Source of the DNA: MGBC163016 sp964518575 | GTDB taxonomy: Bacteria; Actinomycetota; Coriobacteriia; Coriobacteriales; Eggerthellaceae | Length of the DNA: 64,000 bases | NCBI GenBank assembly: GCA_964518575.1 | Contig: CAZFGW010000001.1 | Location: forward strand, 124,001-188,000 | Reading direction: 5' to 3' | Shown here: positions 26,700 through 39,804 of the stretch, in pieces | Layout: each line of letters opens with the position of its first letter | How positions within the stretch are numbered: the first letter of the stretch is position 1 | Position numbers and translations under genes: made by a program | Notes under the pieces: generated by a model | Database searches by the model: none | What the model saw: only the letters and a program-made list of their open reading frames with translations | What the model was told of the DNA's origin: nothing

Positions 26700-29102
26700 C
26701 TAAAGCGGAATGGAAAATACGAGCTTATAGCGAAGAGCCAACCTGCGAGGCCACGTGCTGGCGCGCCAGACGCCCTCCTCGATCTGTTCCGTAATCTGTT
26801 CGATGAAGCGCGCTTCATGCTCATTGAGCGGAATCTGCCCGAAGCGTTCGCGTTCGATAAGCTCGATCGCATGGGTGTAGTCATCGATACGGATCGCGCA
26901 GGCGTGCGCAATGGCAGGAGCAGCGTCAAGCGGAAGGCTCTCGTCGAAGGTCCATGGCGCATATTTCATTGCCTCGACCATGCGGCGGTAGAGCAAGGCA
27001 GAGGTGGCGAAGGGAGCGGAGGGGGTCAGCGTAGGCTCAAGAGTAACCTGCGCAGCTTGATCGAGCGCAGCGGTGAGACGTTTCGCCCGCACCTTAACGC
27101 GCACCGAGCGCTGAAGTTCCGCAATCGCATAGATCATCAGCAGAACAAGCACCACGAGCAGCACCAGTCCCAGCCATGCGAAGGGACGCAGCTCTTCAGG
27201 AATCCAATCATCCCAGTTCTCATGCAGACTTCCCGAAAGCTCGCTTTCGCTGCCATCGCCTGCAACCTCTTTGGAGATCTCGATGGTCTGTTCGGCAACA
27301 TAACTCTTGTCGTAGAAGCCCGGTGTCACCTCAATGGGTGTCCAACCGACGCCATCAATGTACACTTCCGCCCACGCATGCGCTTGCCGCGCCGTCAGCT
27401 GCGCCTCACTCCCGCCCGCCGCACGCAGCGCATCGGCGGAGGCTTGACTCAAAACGTATCCTTCGACATAGCGCGCTGGCACCCCTGCCTCCCTGAACGC
27501 CAGCACCGCCGACGCCGCGAATGCAGTAGCATTGCCTTCATGCTGCTGGTCTAAAAACCAGGCGACGAAATCACCGTCTGACGCGTTATAGGAAAGCGGA
27601 TCAGCCGTGTAGGTGCACTGCGCCTCAAGGATGCTGCGCACCCGCGTGACCACCGTATACAGCTCCTCGGTATCAACATCCCAGCCTTGTCCCGTGAAGA
27701 ACTTCTCGCGAACAAGCGCTGCAGCATCATCGTCGATCGCCGTATAGGATTCGTGGGCGAAGGCGCGGTACGCCCGCTCCGCCTGGATGAAATCGCCAGC
27801 AGCAGAGCTCTCAGGCGCATTCGCAATCCACTCCGCCGGAATGAACGACTCGTTCACACTGGAGCCTTCGACGAACTCCATCTGCGTCTCGTTCAGCCCG
27901 AAGAACCCCTGAGGGCGCAGGTAGAGATCGAGCAATTGGTCTTCCCCTTCAGCAGAAATCACCTGATAGGGAGCATATCCATAGCGCCGATTCGCCCCCT
28001 CGCAGACCACCGTCAGCGCCGATGTCTCCACGGTGGCATCCTCTACGCGCGCATTCATGAGCTCATAACTCCCCTGCTGTATAAGCGGGTCGAAACCGAG
28101 CTCATCCGCCCACGCGAACAGACCGTCCCATGACCCGGTATAGGTTGTAAGCGGCGGCTGCTCGAAGGACGATCCCGTGTAGACGGAGCCGGTAAAGCCG
28201 CGGAAATAGCTCACAGCCACATCATCAGCAACCATGAAATCAACATTGAGCGCGGTCGGGAAGGAACCATCCTCGGAGGTGTTCATGCGATGCGCCGCCG
28301 CAAAATTGCCCTCAGGCAACGTATCGCTCCCAAACCGAAATTCATCAATGGAATGCATAGCTTGCGCACGCATCCCCGCAGCGCCGGACCACGCTTGACC
28401 ATCCCGCGGAATGACAGCCACAAGCGAGAAGACGATGATGAGGCAAAGCACCAGGTTTGGAATCAGCGAAACGAACGATGAGCGCACCTGCTCGCTTCTA
28501 TACGAGCCCCGTCTGCCCTTGGTAGTTGCACCCACTTGGACCGCCGCCAGCAAGAGCGCGCCGCATCCCAAAAAGGCGGTTCCCCAAACCGCGTTCGCTT
28601 CAACGAGTACATCGAGCACCACAATGAGGGAGGTGATCAGAATCGTTACCCACGGTTTCCCAAGCACGATGAGCATGATCGCAAGAAGCGCGCAGAGACC
28701 TGCGATGAAGAGTGCACCCGCCACCATCGCCACCATGCCGAGGTCAGAGCCAACAGCAAGCGGGAGCACATAGTCCTGCGTCAACACATCCCACTCGACG
28801 ATGAACTCATTCGCCACCTCAGCGAGCACCTTCAACACCCCTGCTGGCGAGAGCAGAACCGCTATCGCAACTCCCACCATCGCAGAGAACACACTTGTGC
28901 GCGCAAGGCGCTCTTTCCCCACGAACACGAGTACCCAGACCCACGCCGCAGCCACGACAGCGGACACCCCTTGCATAACGGCAGGAAGAGAGCTTGCCGC
29001 CCACATCAGCGCAAGCCCGACGCAGAACACCACGCCGGCGGCTGCAACAGGAATGGATCCCATCGCTTTGCTGTGCTCTTTAGAGTGCAATGCTTCGCTC
29101 AT
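26700..29102 (-). CDS. Transglutaminase-like membrane protein lacking the catalytic cysteine
   Basis: An 800-residue member of the TgpA/DUF3488 plus transglutaminase-core type. About six N-terminal membrane helices (residues 15-240) are followed by an outer domain, a transglutaminase fold (~490-600), another helix near 650 and a cytosolic tail. Catalytic His575 (RQAHAWAEVY) is kept, but the motif usually read G-x-C-x-x-F-A is GNATAFA, with Ala525 (codon GCT, 27528-27530) in place of Cys, and the Asp position is Glu591 (PIEVTP). The protein is therefore probably not an active peptidase or transglutaminase. It overlaps the DUF58 gene by 23 bases, and the MoxR-DUF58-transglutaminase set is a known cluster. 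Confidence 0.88.
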   Translation of the reverse strand: MSEALHSKEHSKAMGSIPVAAAGVVFCVGLALMWAASSLPAVMQGVSAVVAAAWVWVLVFVGKERLARTSVFSAMVGVAIAVLLSPAGVLKVLAEVANEFIVEWDVLTQDYVLPLAVGSDLGMVAMVAGALFIAGLCALLAIMLIVLGKPWVTILITSLIVVLDVLVEANAVWGTAFLGCGALLLAAVQVGATTKGRRGSYRSEQVRSSFVSLIPNLVLCLIIVFSLVAVIPRDGQAWSGAAGMRAQAMHSIDEFRFGSDTLPEGNFAAAHRMNTSEDGSFPTALNVDFMVADDVAVSYFRGFTGSVYTGSSFEQPPLTTYTGSWDGLFAWADELGFDPLIQQGSYELMNARVEDATVETSALTVVCEGANRRYGYAPYQVISAEGEDQLLDLYLRPQGFFGLNETQMEFVEGSSVNESFIPAEWIANAPESSAAGDFIQAERAYRAFAHESYTAIDDDAAALVREKFFTGQGWDVDTEELYTVVTRVRSILEAQCTYTADPLSYNASDGDFVAWFLDQQHEGNATAFAASAVLAFREAGVPARYVEGYVLSQASADALRAAGGSEAQLTARQAHAWAEVYIDGVGWTPIEVTPGFYDKSYVAEQTIEISKEVAGDGSESELSGSLHENWDDWIPEELRPFAWLGLVLLVVLVLLMIYAIAELQRSVRVKVRAKRLTAALDQAAQVTLEPTLTPSAPFATSALLYRRMVEAMKYAPWTFDESLPLDAAPAIAHACAIRIDDYTHAIELIERERFGQIPLNEHEARFIEQITEQIEEGVWRASTWPRRLALRYKLVFSIPL

Positions 29103-30249
29103 AATCCTTCAAATCCGATACATTCACGGTCACCACATCGTATTCGCCCTCCGATTGGGCAATGTCAGCATCCTCGGAGAGAAACACCACGCTCAAGTTC
29201 ATATCGTAGGCAAGTTGGCTCCACAGCAAGTCATCATAGACCGGCGTCACCAGAATGCACTTCGTGAAGTTCTCGGCAAGCTCGGACACCATGAGCGCCG
29301 CGCACGCCTCCTCATAGGTGTCAGGAACCGGCGCGTCCAAGAGCAGCTCAAGCATGCGATCGGGAGAGTCGGGACCGTCAAGAGCGATGCTTTGAAGCAT
29401 GCCATTGGTAGGCAGCGCGTAGTTATGGGAGAGCCCCTGCCCGAACAGATCGGAGGAGATGGTGGAGCTTACAGACGCCGCTCCGTTGAGCAGCGCCGGA
29501 TTGATTGGGTTTTGCTCGCGATCCGCAAGCGAGACGAAGTTGATGACCACCATCTCGAAATCGACCGGGCGCGAAAACTGGCGCGAGATCATCTCATCAA
29601 ACTTGGTGGAGAGCTTCCAATGGATGGATGCCAGATGATCCCCCGCTTCGAACTCGCGGATGTCGAACACCTCGTCCACGTCCGAGCCGCTGCGCGTGGT
29701 GTCATAAGTTGTTCCGAACGAACGCGAAAGCGGCATGTGTTCCACACCGACAGCGAGTTTCACCGCCTGAGGATGCACGATGCACGGCGCCTGCTCCTTA
29801 TGAGGAAACGCCAGACGGAACAGCCCGAGCGGATCTTCGCAATACGCATGCTCGATTGCAATATGCATGCGTCCGTAGTGATCGGAATCGAGCGGGATGG
29901 GCATTGCGGTGGGTCCCTGTGTTGAAAAGGCAACGCGAAAAGAGCGCTCAGTCGTTGTTTTGAATGCGAGGCTCTCACATTTCAAGTGGAAGCTGAAGAT
30001 CGAAAGCCGCAACGGAAGTCCTGCCGTGAGCTCAAGACGCATTGATGCGTGCGAACCCACCGTGTATGAAGCGGGAATCTTAACGCGAATCGTGGAAAGG
30101 GAGCGCGTCAGAACAACGCTTATGAGCAGCATCGCCCCCAAGAGCACGAGCGCACAGAACACGCCCGCCGCAACGAAGGAGCCGGTCCAAACGAAGATGC
30201 CAGCAATCAGCACCATGCTCACCAGATATGCTATGCGCATCGATCGCAT
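29080..30249 (-). CDS. DUF58 domain membrane protein
   Basis: A 389-residue protein with two N-terminal membrane helices (about 5-47), a beta-rich middle and the DUF58 signature in the second half (VFDIREFEAGDHLASIHWKLS). DUF58 proteins are encoded with MoxR ATPases and von Willebrand or transglutaminase proteins and are thought to act as assembly factors at the membrane; the exact activity is unknown. It starts 19 bases after the moxR stop and overlaps the next gene, so translation is probably coupled. Confidence 0.88.
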   Translation of the reverse strand: MRSMRIAYLVSMVLIAGIFVWTGSFVAAGVFCALVLLGAMLLISVVLTRSLSTIRVKIPASYTVGSHASMRLELTAGLPLRLSIFSFHLKCESLAFKTTTERSFRVAFSTQGPTAMPIPLDSDHYGRMHIAIEHAYCEDPLGLFRLAFPHKEQAPCIVHPQAVKLAVGVEHMPLSRSFGTTYDTTRSGSDVDEVFDIREFEAGDHLASIHWKLSTKFDEMISRQFSRPVDFEMVVINFVSLADREQNPINPALLNGAASVSSTISSDLFGQGLSHNYALPTNGMLQSIALDGPDSPDRMLELLLDAPVPDTYEEACAALMVSELAENFTKCILVTPVYDDLLWSQLAYDMNLSVVFLSEDADIAQSEGEYDVVTVNVSDLKDYERSIAL

Positions 30250-30268
30250 GGCTTATTTCATACGGCGT

Positions 30269-31222
30269 CTAGCGCCGCTTCTCCCATGAGCCCATCGCGG
30301 GCGACGGAACTTCCTCAAGGATGCGCTCGAGGATATCCTCGGAGCTGATGTCCTCAATCCGTGCTTGCGAACGCAGGATGAGGCGGTGGGTGCACACGTC
30401 CTTGAACACATCGTGCACGTCTTCCGGAATCACATAATCCCGTTCATTCAGAATAGCGCTCGCCCGTGCCATGCGCACAAGCGCGAGCACGCCGCGCGGG
30501 CTGACCCCAATCTGCACGAGTGGAGCAACACGGGTGGCTTCGCAAAGTGCCGTCATGTAATCCATGAGCTCTTCCGAAACCCGGATCGTAGAAAGATACC
30601 GCTGGATGGTGAGAATCTCTTCCTTGCTCGCAACTTCCTGCACACGGTCGAGCGGCTTCGAGCCTAAGGATTCCCGGATCATGTCGACCTGCAGGTCATG
30701 CGAGGGATATCCGATCGACAGGCGGATGATGAACCGGTCGAGCTGCGAATCGGGAAGCTGCTGCGTGCCGGCAGAACCGAGCGGGTTTTGGGTTGCGATA
30801 ACCAAAAACGGATTCGGAACCGGGTGCGTAATGCCGTCTACCGTCACCGAGCGTTCCTCCATGACCTCAAGGAGTGCAGCCTGGGTTTTCGCCGAAGTAC
30901 GATTGATCTCATCGCCGAGGAGCAGATTGCAATTCACAGCACCCGGACGGAATTCGAATTCCCCTGTTTGCTTGTTGAACATGCTGAATCCCGTGATGTC
31001 GGCCGGCATCGTGTCGGGCGTGAACTGGATACGGCGGTACTCGAATCCAAGCGCGCGGGAAAACGCGAGCGCGAGCGTGGTCTTGCCCACGCCGGGATAG
31101 TCTTCGAGCAAAACATTGCCGTCAGCATAGATGGCCATCAGAACCTTACGGATGATATCGTCTTTGCCGATGATGGCTTTGCCGACCTCATCGATGATCT
31201 GATTGCTTTTCCGAATGATCAT
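30269..31222 (-). CDS. MoxR-family AAA+ ATPase
   Basis: A 317-residue chaperone-like ATPase. Walker A DYPGVGKTT is at 41-49 and Walker B LLLGDEINRTS near 100-110, with the arginine-finger region and the MoxR lid domain following. Members help fold or mature partner complexes encoded beside them. Here the neighbours are a giant surface LRR protein 34 bases upstream and the DUF58 and transglutaminase-like proteins downstream, so the likely job is assembly of an envelope complex. Confidence 0.93.
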   Translation of the reverse strand: MIIRKSNQIIDEVGKAIIGKDDIIRKVLMAIYADGNVLLEDYPGVGKTTLALAFSRALGFEYRRIQFTPDTMPADITGFSMFNKQTGEFEFRPGAVNCNLLLGDEINRTSAKTQAALLEVMEERSVTVDGITHPVPNPFLVIATQNPLGSAGTQQLPDSQLDRFIIRLSIGYPSHDLQVDMIRESLGSKPLDRVQEVASKEEILTIQRYLSTIRVSEELMDYMTALCEATRVAPLVQIGVSPRGVLALVRMARASAILNERDYVIPEDVHDVFKDVCTHRLILRSQARIEDISSEDILERILEEVPSPAMGSWEKRR

Positions 31223-31256
31223 AGGCGTCCCCAGTCCCGATCCCTCTCAGGCGCCT

Positions 31257-34200
31257 TCATGACGCCAGCTCTCTCATTCCATTGTCCCCGACCGCTGCCA
31301 TTTGGGCAACAGCGGAGCCGTCCGCGCTACCGAGCGTGGCACCAGCGCCGATCGTGGCGGCGGGTGTGGTGCCAGCGCCGCTGGTTGTGCCCGTGGTGCC
31401 AGCGCCGCCGGTTGCGCCTGTCCCACTGGACGCGCCCGTTGCATCCGCCGGGCTCCCTGCGCCACCTTTGCCCTGCGCATCGCCTGCGACCTCCGTGTCG
31501 TCCGTTGCCTCCTGATTAGCACCATCCGCGCTCGCAGAGCCGCTGACATCCGCATCAACATCCTGTACTGACCCATCAGGGGCAAGCACATCGGACTCCT
31601 GTTGCTCTTCCTCCGCATTCATGTCATCAGCGGAAGCATCGCGCGCACCTTCGACCAGTTCAAGCCGCCCTTGCCCCTGGTCAACCAACTTCCACCCCGG
31701 ATAGTCAGCTTCCAGCTTCACTGATAGTGCATCGAGGTATTCCTGGGAGCGCGCGCTCGGCACGAGAATCGAGGTACCCGGCGCAGGGGTATCGCCAAAG
31801 ATGTGATCGCCTAAGGTCGGCGGCTTGATTTCCGCGCTCGTGACCTTGGACATATCGAGCGTGAAAGCGCGTCCGCCACCCGTTCCTGCAAAAGCGCGGC
31901 TTCCGATATTCACATCCGAGGGCTTCTCATTGCCCGAATATTGTTCCCTATGACCAAAATATGCGCCTGTTGCAAAGGTGGTCACACTGGCAACCCCCTC
32001 CAAAGCATTCGGCGTAATCCAACACAGCGGCATAGAGGCTCTCTCGTAGACGGATACCTTACTTGCCCCCCGTATCGCAGAAGCCAAAAACTCGAGATCA
32101 GCTGACGACTGCGTCTTTTTATTGTACTCAGCATACAAATTACCGGAAATCGAGCGATATTGAGAGCTGATATCTTTCACGCGCTCCGCAGCTGGCGAAT
32201 CGGGCGCGATTCCCCATGCCGCTATATAGGCTTGTTTCATGCCCGTAGGAACGAACACGCGGGAATTACCCTGCTCAAGCGCAAGTCCCGTTTTCGAAAT
32301 GTCGATGAGGGTTTTATCGTTGTTGAATACCACAACATCGATCGCGCAATCTTTGAAAGCGTCCTCACCAATTGAGGTCAACGACGCCGGGAATACCGCC
32401 AGAGACAGGTTCGTACATCCCTCATAGGTTCCTTTGCCGATCGAGACCAAATTGGGATTCGATGCCAGCGACGCACCCTGCGTGGTCATAGACGTGCAAT
32501 CTTTAAAGCAATAATCCCCGAGTTTCGTAACCGCATCAGCGGAAGAGCCACCATAGGAGAGGGATTGGAAGCTCGTGCACCCCGCGAACATTTCTTCAGG
32601 AATTTCTGAGATCAAGCCCTGGATACCAAGGCTTTTCAAGCTCACGCAATCCTTGAATGCATACGGACCGATCTTCGAGAGACCCGAGGGAAGCCGCGTC
32701 GCCGCCGTTGAAGACCCCGGCGAAAGCATAGTGAGTTGCGTACAACCCTCAAAAGCCGCTTCGCCAATACCCTGCGGGATGTTATTAGTCGCATCGCCGG
32801 TATTCGCCGTGACCAAACTCGTACATCCCTTGAACGCGCGCCGTCCGATCGTGATGCATTTGCTCACATTGACCGACGTGATACCCATACATCCTTCAGC
32901 CGCCCCATCGGCAATATATTTCGTTTGCTCAGGAAGCGCTATCGCCCCCGCAGCATTTTTCGGGATATGCATGAGCACCATGAAGGAGGATGATGCTGCA
33001 TCCTGCTCGTACATGGTGAAGATCGAGCCGATGCCCGCATCCATTCCGTAGCGATATCCTCCCGTCACGATGCGGTATTTCTCAAGCTGCGGCAGGCTTC
33101 CATACCAATTCGTCGCACCCGTTGTCACATAGATTTTCACCGCAGATGAAACCGACGTAAACGGGTCGCCTTTGAACGTAGGCGGTCTATCAGCTTCGAA
33201 AATCACCGACTCCAGCTGTGTGCATCCTCTAAATGCGTCAGCAGGGATTTCTTTGACCGAAGCGGGAAGCGCGATGGTTCTGATCGTATTGCTTGTGACG
33301 AACGCCCCGGGCGCGATCGCATACGTGTTGGCGTCGGGCTCGAACCCAATATCGTTCGCAGTCACCTCAAGCAGCACGAAGCCGTTCGCGTCCTGCCGAT
33401 AGATTGCTTTGCCCGTACTGATCAAGCCGGTCTCGGAAGAGATCAGCTCTTTAAAGGCGCTGTCCTGCCACGCCTCCTGATAGCGCTGCAAGAAAACGTC
33501 CCCTGCTGATTCGGGTACCTGAACGCTGATCGAGCGCGGCGCGCATCCCCTGAATGCCTGCTCGTGCAAAACCGGAGGCACCTCCGTAAAAACCACGCTC
33601 ATGATGGAAAGAGCCGTACAGGATGCAAAGGCATCACGCTCGATGGTTTTTAAGGAGGCAGGCATAAGCGCGAAGGAAAGCTTCGTGCAATCCTTAAACG
33701 TGCTTTCTGGAAGCGCCCCTAAGGTGGTGATCGACAGATCAATTGAAAGCAGCCCACTGCACCCGTCGAATACGCCTGTCCCAAATGCTCGTGCTCCCTT
33801 GAGGGTGACACCTTTGAGCGACGTGCACGCGCTGAACGCACCATCCGCGACCAGATCGGTCGAGGCGGGAAGATACACCGAGGTCAACTGCTGGCAGCCG
33901 GAAAAAGCGCGCACTCCCACCGTAAGCGGCGAGGACGCCTGACTCAAATCGACCGTGCCGAGCGCCTTGCAGCCCGTAAATGCGGACGCCCCAATGACCA
34001 AGCGCTCGCGTTCGCTGCTGCCTGATTTGAGGCGGACCGATTTCAACTGATCCTGATTCGCGAATGCCTCATCACCGATCGAGGTGAGGGTTACGCCGAA
34101 CATGATGCTGTCAAGCCTGAGTGCCTCGCTCAGAGGGAACTGCGCCTGATCGATGGCGAAGGCGCGTGTCCCGATGGTTGTGAGCGCCGTGAAGCTCCGC

Positions 34201-37200
34201 AGTGGTATAGCATCGAGCTTCACGCAATTCTTAAACGCCTCATCATCGATCACCTTGATGCATTCGAGCGCACCATTGAAGGTGATCTTGCGCAACGTCG
34301 TGCAATCCGCGAAGGTGCGTGGACCGATCGTCTCGATGGATCCGTCCAGCTTCGCCGCCTGTAGATTCGTGCACTGCGCAAACGTATTTATGCCCGTGGT
34401 GGTGATCGAGCTTCCCTCTTCGCCCAGATTCGCGTTCACGAGCGAACGGCATCCGGCGAAGGTAGATGATCCAAGCGTGCGAATCGACCCGGTGAACGTA
34501 ACATCCTCCACGTTGACGCACTGCGCGAAGGACTCAGTGCCGATGATCAGATTATCGCCGGTGATGTTGAGTGCTCCCACGATTGCGCAGTTCGCAAAAG
34601 CGCGGTCTCCCAAAACGGACAGAGCGCCGAAGTCATCGACCTTCTTCAGAGCGCTGCACCCCTCAAAGGCGCGCGCCCCGATCTCGCGCACGCTTGCGAA
34701 GCCGGTCACCGCTTCGATATGCGTATTGCCCGCAGCAACCCGTTCGCGAATATACGTAGTGTTGTCCAGCAGCGCAAGTGTGCCCTCCTTGCCCGTGTAC
34801 GAAAAGATAAGATAGGCAAGCTCAAGACCCTGCTCGCGCGCATGTCGAAGCGCATAAAATGCCCCGTATTCGTCATGGGTGTACGCATCGGTCGAATCGA
34901 TCAGTTGCAGCACTCCCCGCTCTACCAGCACATCAAGCCCCACCTGCGCCATCCATGATGCAGTCGTTTCGCCCTCACGTATTAGCGCGGGCGGATAGAG
35001 CAGCGCCTCGAGACTCGTGCACCCAGCGAACGCATCGGTGCCCACCGTATCAACCGCATCGGGAAGCACGAGCCACGTCAGTGCAGTACACCCCGCAAAC
35101 GCGGTCGGCACGATCTCTTTTGTATCGGGATGAAGAACGATGCTTGTCGTTGCCGCCGGAATGTCGACGAGTTTCCGGCGCCCGACCTGATTCAGATAGA
35201 CCGCGCCGGTCTCAGCATCGGTCTCAACCGCGTCAATCCCGTCCGCATCAAGGCAGATGATGATGTCATCAGCGGCGGAGGCACCAAAGCTTGCGGCAAT
35301 CTCAGCACGCCAGGAGGCATAGCCCGGATCGGAGGAATTGCCTGCAAAATAGACCGTGATGCCCGTGCGATACGACGAGAGCGCCCCGAACACCGGATGT
35401 GCGAACGTTGCGGCGCCCCGGTTGCCCACAACCACCATCTCGAGCGAGGGCAGATCGAGCGAACGTGTGTCCACGCTCTCAAGCGATGCGGGCAGTACGA
35501 TCGTACGCGCAGGTTCAGGCGCACCTGAACCGGTTTCCGCATTCGGATCAGCGCTCATGGCACGATGATCGATGAGTGCATTCGCATCAAGGGCGGTAAT
35601 ACCGTCACTGAGCGTGACCACCCCGGACGAGGTGAGCGGGAGATAGCACGCCAAGCGCTCGCCCGCGTGCGCTGAATGTTCGTCATAGACGAATATGACC
35701 GTGCCCTCATCGTCAACCTCGTAGACGCCATCAATACGGTTCAAGCCGATAGGTTCGAGGATGTTCACATCCGGACGGTGCACGCGGATTGCCGACAGAT
35801 AACGCATGTGCGCGATGTCGCCCGGCGTATTGAACGGCGTGACCACGCTTGCGCCGCTCGGAATGGAGTCCCAATCCTCGAAGGTGACCTCATCGCTATC
35901 AAACTGAAGGATAAGACCGCTGTCACTGAAGTCGATGCCCTCAAAGGCATGCGCGCCGAGCGAAACGACCTCAGGAGTAATGACGATACCGCCTGCCACA
36001 TTCACGGCAGGAGGTACAGAGACAAGCTGGAGCTTGTCGGGATCATCGAGACGCGCAGCAAGATAGTTCGCGCCGGTTCCGACACCCATGCCCACCGCGG
36101 TATACCACCGATTGGCAGGATCAACCTCCCACTCAATCAGATTCGGAAACGCCTTCACCACTGAGTTGACATCGATGTCTTTAACAGTCTCAGGCACGAC
36201 GATGCGCGTGATGTTCTCGTTGGGACGCTGCGCGGCATCAAACGCAAGAGCGTTCACCCCGACCGGAACGTTCCACACACCGCCCACTCCAGCATAGGTA
36301 GGATCTATCGCCGTAACCGTTTGCGTGCCTCCGCGGACTTCAACGGTCAGCCACGATGGCACTTTGTCGCGCTCGCCCGTCGCCGGGTCGGCAAACGATT
36401 CTTTCAAAACGAGATCCCTGTCCTGCCCCTTTGGGTCATAGGCAAGCTCGTAGGTAATCACGCCCGCTTTTCCGTCAACCGTCCAGCCGCGGAAAATCTC
36501 GTCGAGACTTCCGTCCTGCCGGTGCGGCAAAGAAGCAAGTACCGCACGCCAGATGTCATCGCCGATCTGGTACGTCTCATTTCCCGTACCATCAGCTTTC
36601 GGTTCATCGTTGAAAAACCGGCGTGCGTTCGTCCCGTATTCATGGACATTCTCGAATTGGATGCGATGGTGGTAGACGTCATAGGTAAGCGTGGCGGTGA
36701 CCGTGTTGAAGCCCTCCGCCGTGCACGCAACCTTCCAGGTGCGACCCATGGTTGCCTCGTCAGATGCCTGAATGGGACCGATGCTAGCGTGGATGCTCAG
36801 ATTGGCAATGCTGAGCGGCTGGGTGAGCACTTTCCCGCTTTTGGGATCCGTATAGGTGAAGACGCCGTCGAAGTAGGGCGAAGCTTGATCGATGCGTTGG
36901 ATGGTCTGCCCGATATAGGCTTTCCCGTGCGTTTGGATATCGACCTGGCTGATCCGCTTCCGCTGTTCACCGGCGATATCATCTTCACTCGGATTGATTG
37001 TGTCGTCGAAGCGGGACGGATCACCGATCCGGTCGGGAATGGTCTCGGATTCATAAGGGTCATCCAGCGGCGGAGCGGGCGTGTCTCCTTCGCCCCCACC
37101 GGGACGGTTCTCGCTGCCGGAGGGCTTGCCTCCCTCGGCTTCTCCCCCTTCGCCCACAATGACCTCATCGTTGCCGACAACCTTCGATCCCGCGAGTGAT

Positions 37201-37528
37201 GCGTCACCGGAGGTGGGCAGCTGATTGTCGCTCGTCTCCGTCGTTTCGCCCTCCCCTTCCGAAAGGCGGTTCTCGGATTCAAGCTCCTCTTGCGCTTGGT
37301 AGGATTGCGATTCGTATGCCCGCTCAGCCGAATAGGAACTTTCCGCCCAGGAGAACTTGTGATCGAACGCGCTCGGTCCGCCCCACGTTGTGAAACCCAC
37401 GGCGAGCGCCCCGACAAACAATGCACATGCCGCCACGTTCCCGATTCCGAGCCCGCGTGAGCGCTTCGGCGTGGAGGGGGGATTCGTCCCTTCCTCGACG
37501 TGGTTGAACAGGTCGGACAGACGCACCA

Positions 37529-37532
<4 letters not shown>
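31257..37532 (-). CDS. Giant BspA-like leucine-rich-repeat surface protein
   Basis: A 2091-residue protein. A short cytosolic head is followed by one hydrophobic segment (~29-49), then an acidic Ser/Glu/Gly-rich stretch to ~190. A beta-sandwich-like part leads to a very long array of LRR_5 (BspA/TpLRR) repeats, recognisable by the recurring pattern of Ile-Gly-x-x-Ala-Phe-x-x-Cys followed by a hydrophobic strand (for example IGARAFEGCSAL, LGDRAFANC, IGPRTFADC); more than twenty are visible. The last ~110 residues are Gly/Ala/Thr-rich without LPXTG, so attachment is probably by the N-terminal helix. BspA proteins bind host matrix or other microbes. Its start overlaps the kinase gene by four bases (ATGA). 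Confidence 0.9.
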
Positions 37533-39292
<1,760 letters not shown>

Positions 39293-39485
39293 CGAAGCAT
39301 TTTCGATGAATATGCATATAGCTATACAAAGTAACTATATCGAAGGACTCAACGTAATATTTTGACAACGGTTAATCAACATAAAATAAACGATTATAGT
39401 GGCAATACTTGACTGTTTGTCCTGTTTCGAAAAGAGCTTTTGCGCGTCTTCTGACGCAGGCTTATAAATCCAAAAAGGAGACTCT

Positions 39486-39545
39486 ATGGATGACGATCGT
39501 AAGCCGGAATCGCAGGTGTTTCACCACCGTTATCTGATAAAGTAG
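39486..39545 (+). CDS. Putative 19-residue small protein or leader peptide
   Basis: A short frame, MDDDRKPESQVFHHRYLIK, stands behind a near-ideal ribosome site (AAAAAGGAG, 39472-39480, five bases before the ATG) and stops at TAG 39543-39545. Five bases later an intrinsic terminator begins. The peptide is charged with no membrane or export signal. It could be a small protein in its own right or a regulatory leader for the genes from 39616 on. No family was recognised. Confidence 0.5.
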   Translation: MDDDRKPESQVFHHRYLIK

Positions 39546-39549
39546 TAAG

Positions 39550-39581
39550 GCATCCACTCACAAAGGGGATGCTCTGTTTTT
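39550..39581 (+). terminator. Terminator after the 19-codon frame
   Basis: GCATCC (39550-39555) pairs with GGATGC (39667 is not meant; the arm is 39567-39572), followed by TCTGTTTTT. It separates the short frame from the zinc-ribbon gene at 39616, so the downstream genes are either attenuated or have a promoter in the 34 bases between. Confidence 0.65.
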
Positions 39582-39615
39582 CAGTACTAATACGGGAAGA
39601 ATCTGAGGATACGGT

Positions 39616-39804
39616 ATGTGCTATCAGTGTTCAGGCTGCGGTCGATGCATCGGAAAGGACACCACTTCCTCTACTACCGTCACGTGCCCCTGTTGCCGGG
39701 CGGACGTGCCGAAGGGACAGCGCACCTGTCCAAAATGCGGTGCATTCATCCGTCCCGCCCCCGGTAGCAAAACCATCAAGAAAAAGGTCACCCATGAAAA
39801 CTAA
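39616..39804 (+). CDS. Small zinc-ribbon protein (MCYQCS type)
   Basis: 62 residues with ten cysteines. It begins MCYQCSGCGRC, then has CPCC near 24-27 and CPKC near 37-40, followed by FIRPAPG and a basic end. The spacing suggests one or two structural zinc sites or a cluster site. It is a clear relative of the 58-residue protein at 43974-44150, which begins MCYPCSHCGAC. GAGGAT precedes the ATG. It overlaps the next gene by eleven bases, so translation is probably coupled to the exported protein. Confidence 0.75.
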   Translation: MCYQCSGCGRCIGKDTTSSTTVTCPCCRADVPKGQRTCPKCGAFIRPAPGSKTIKKKVTHEN

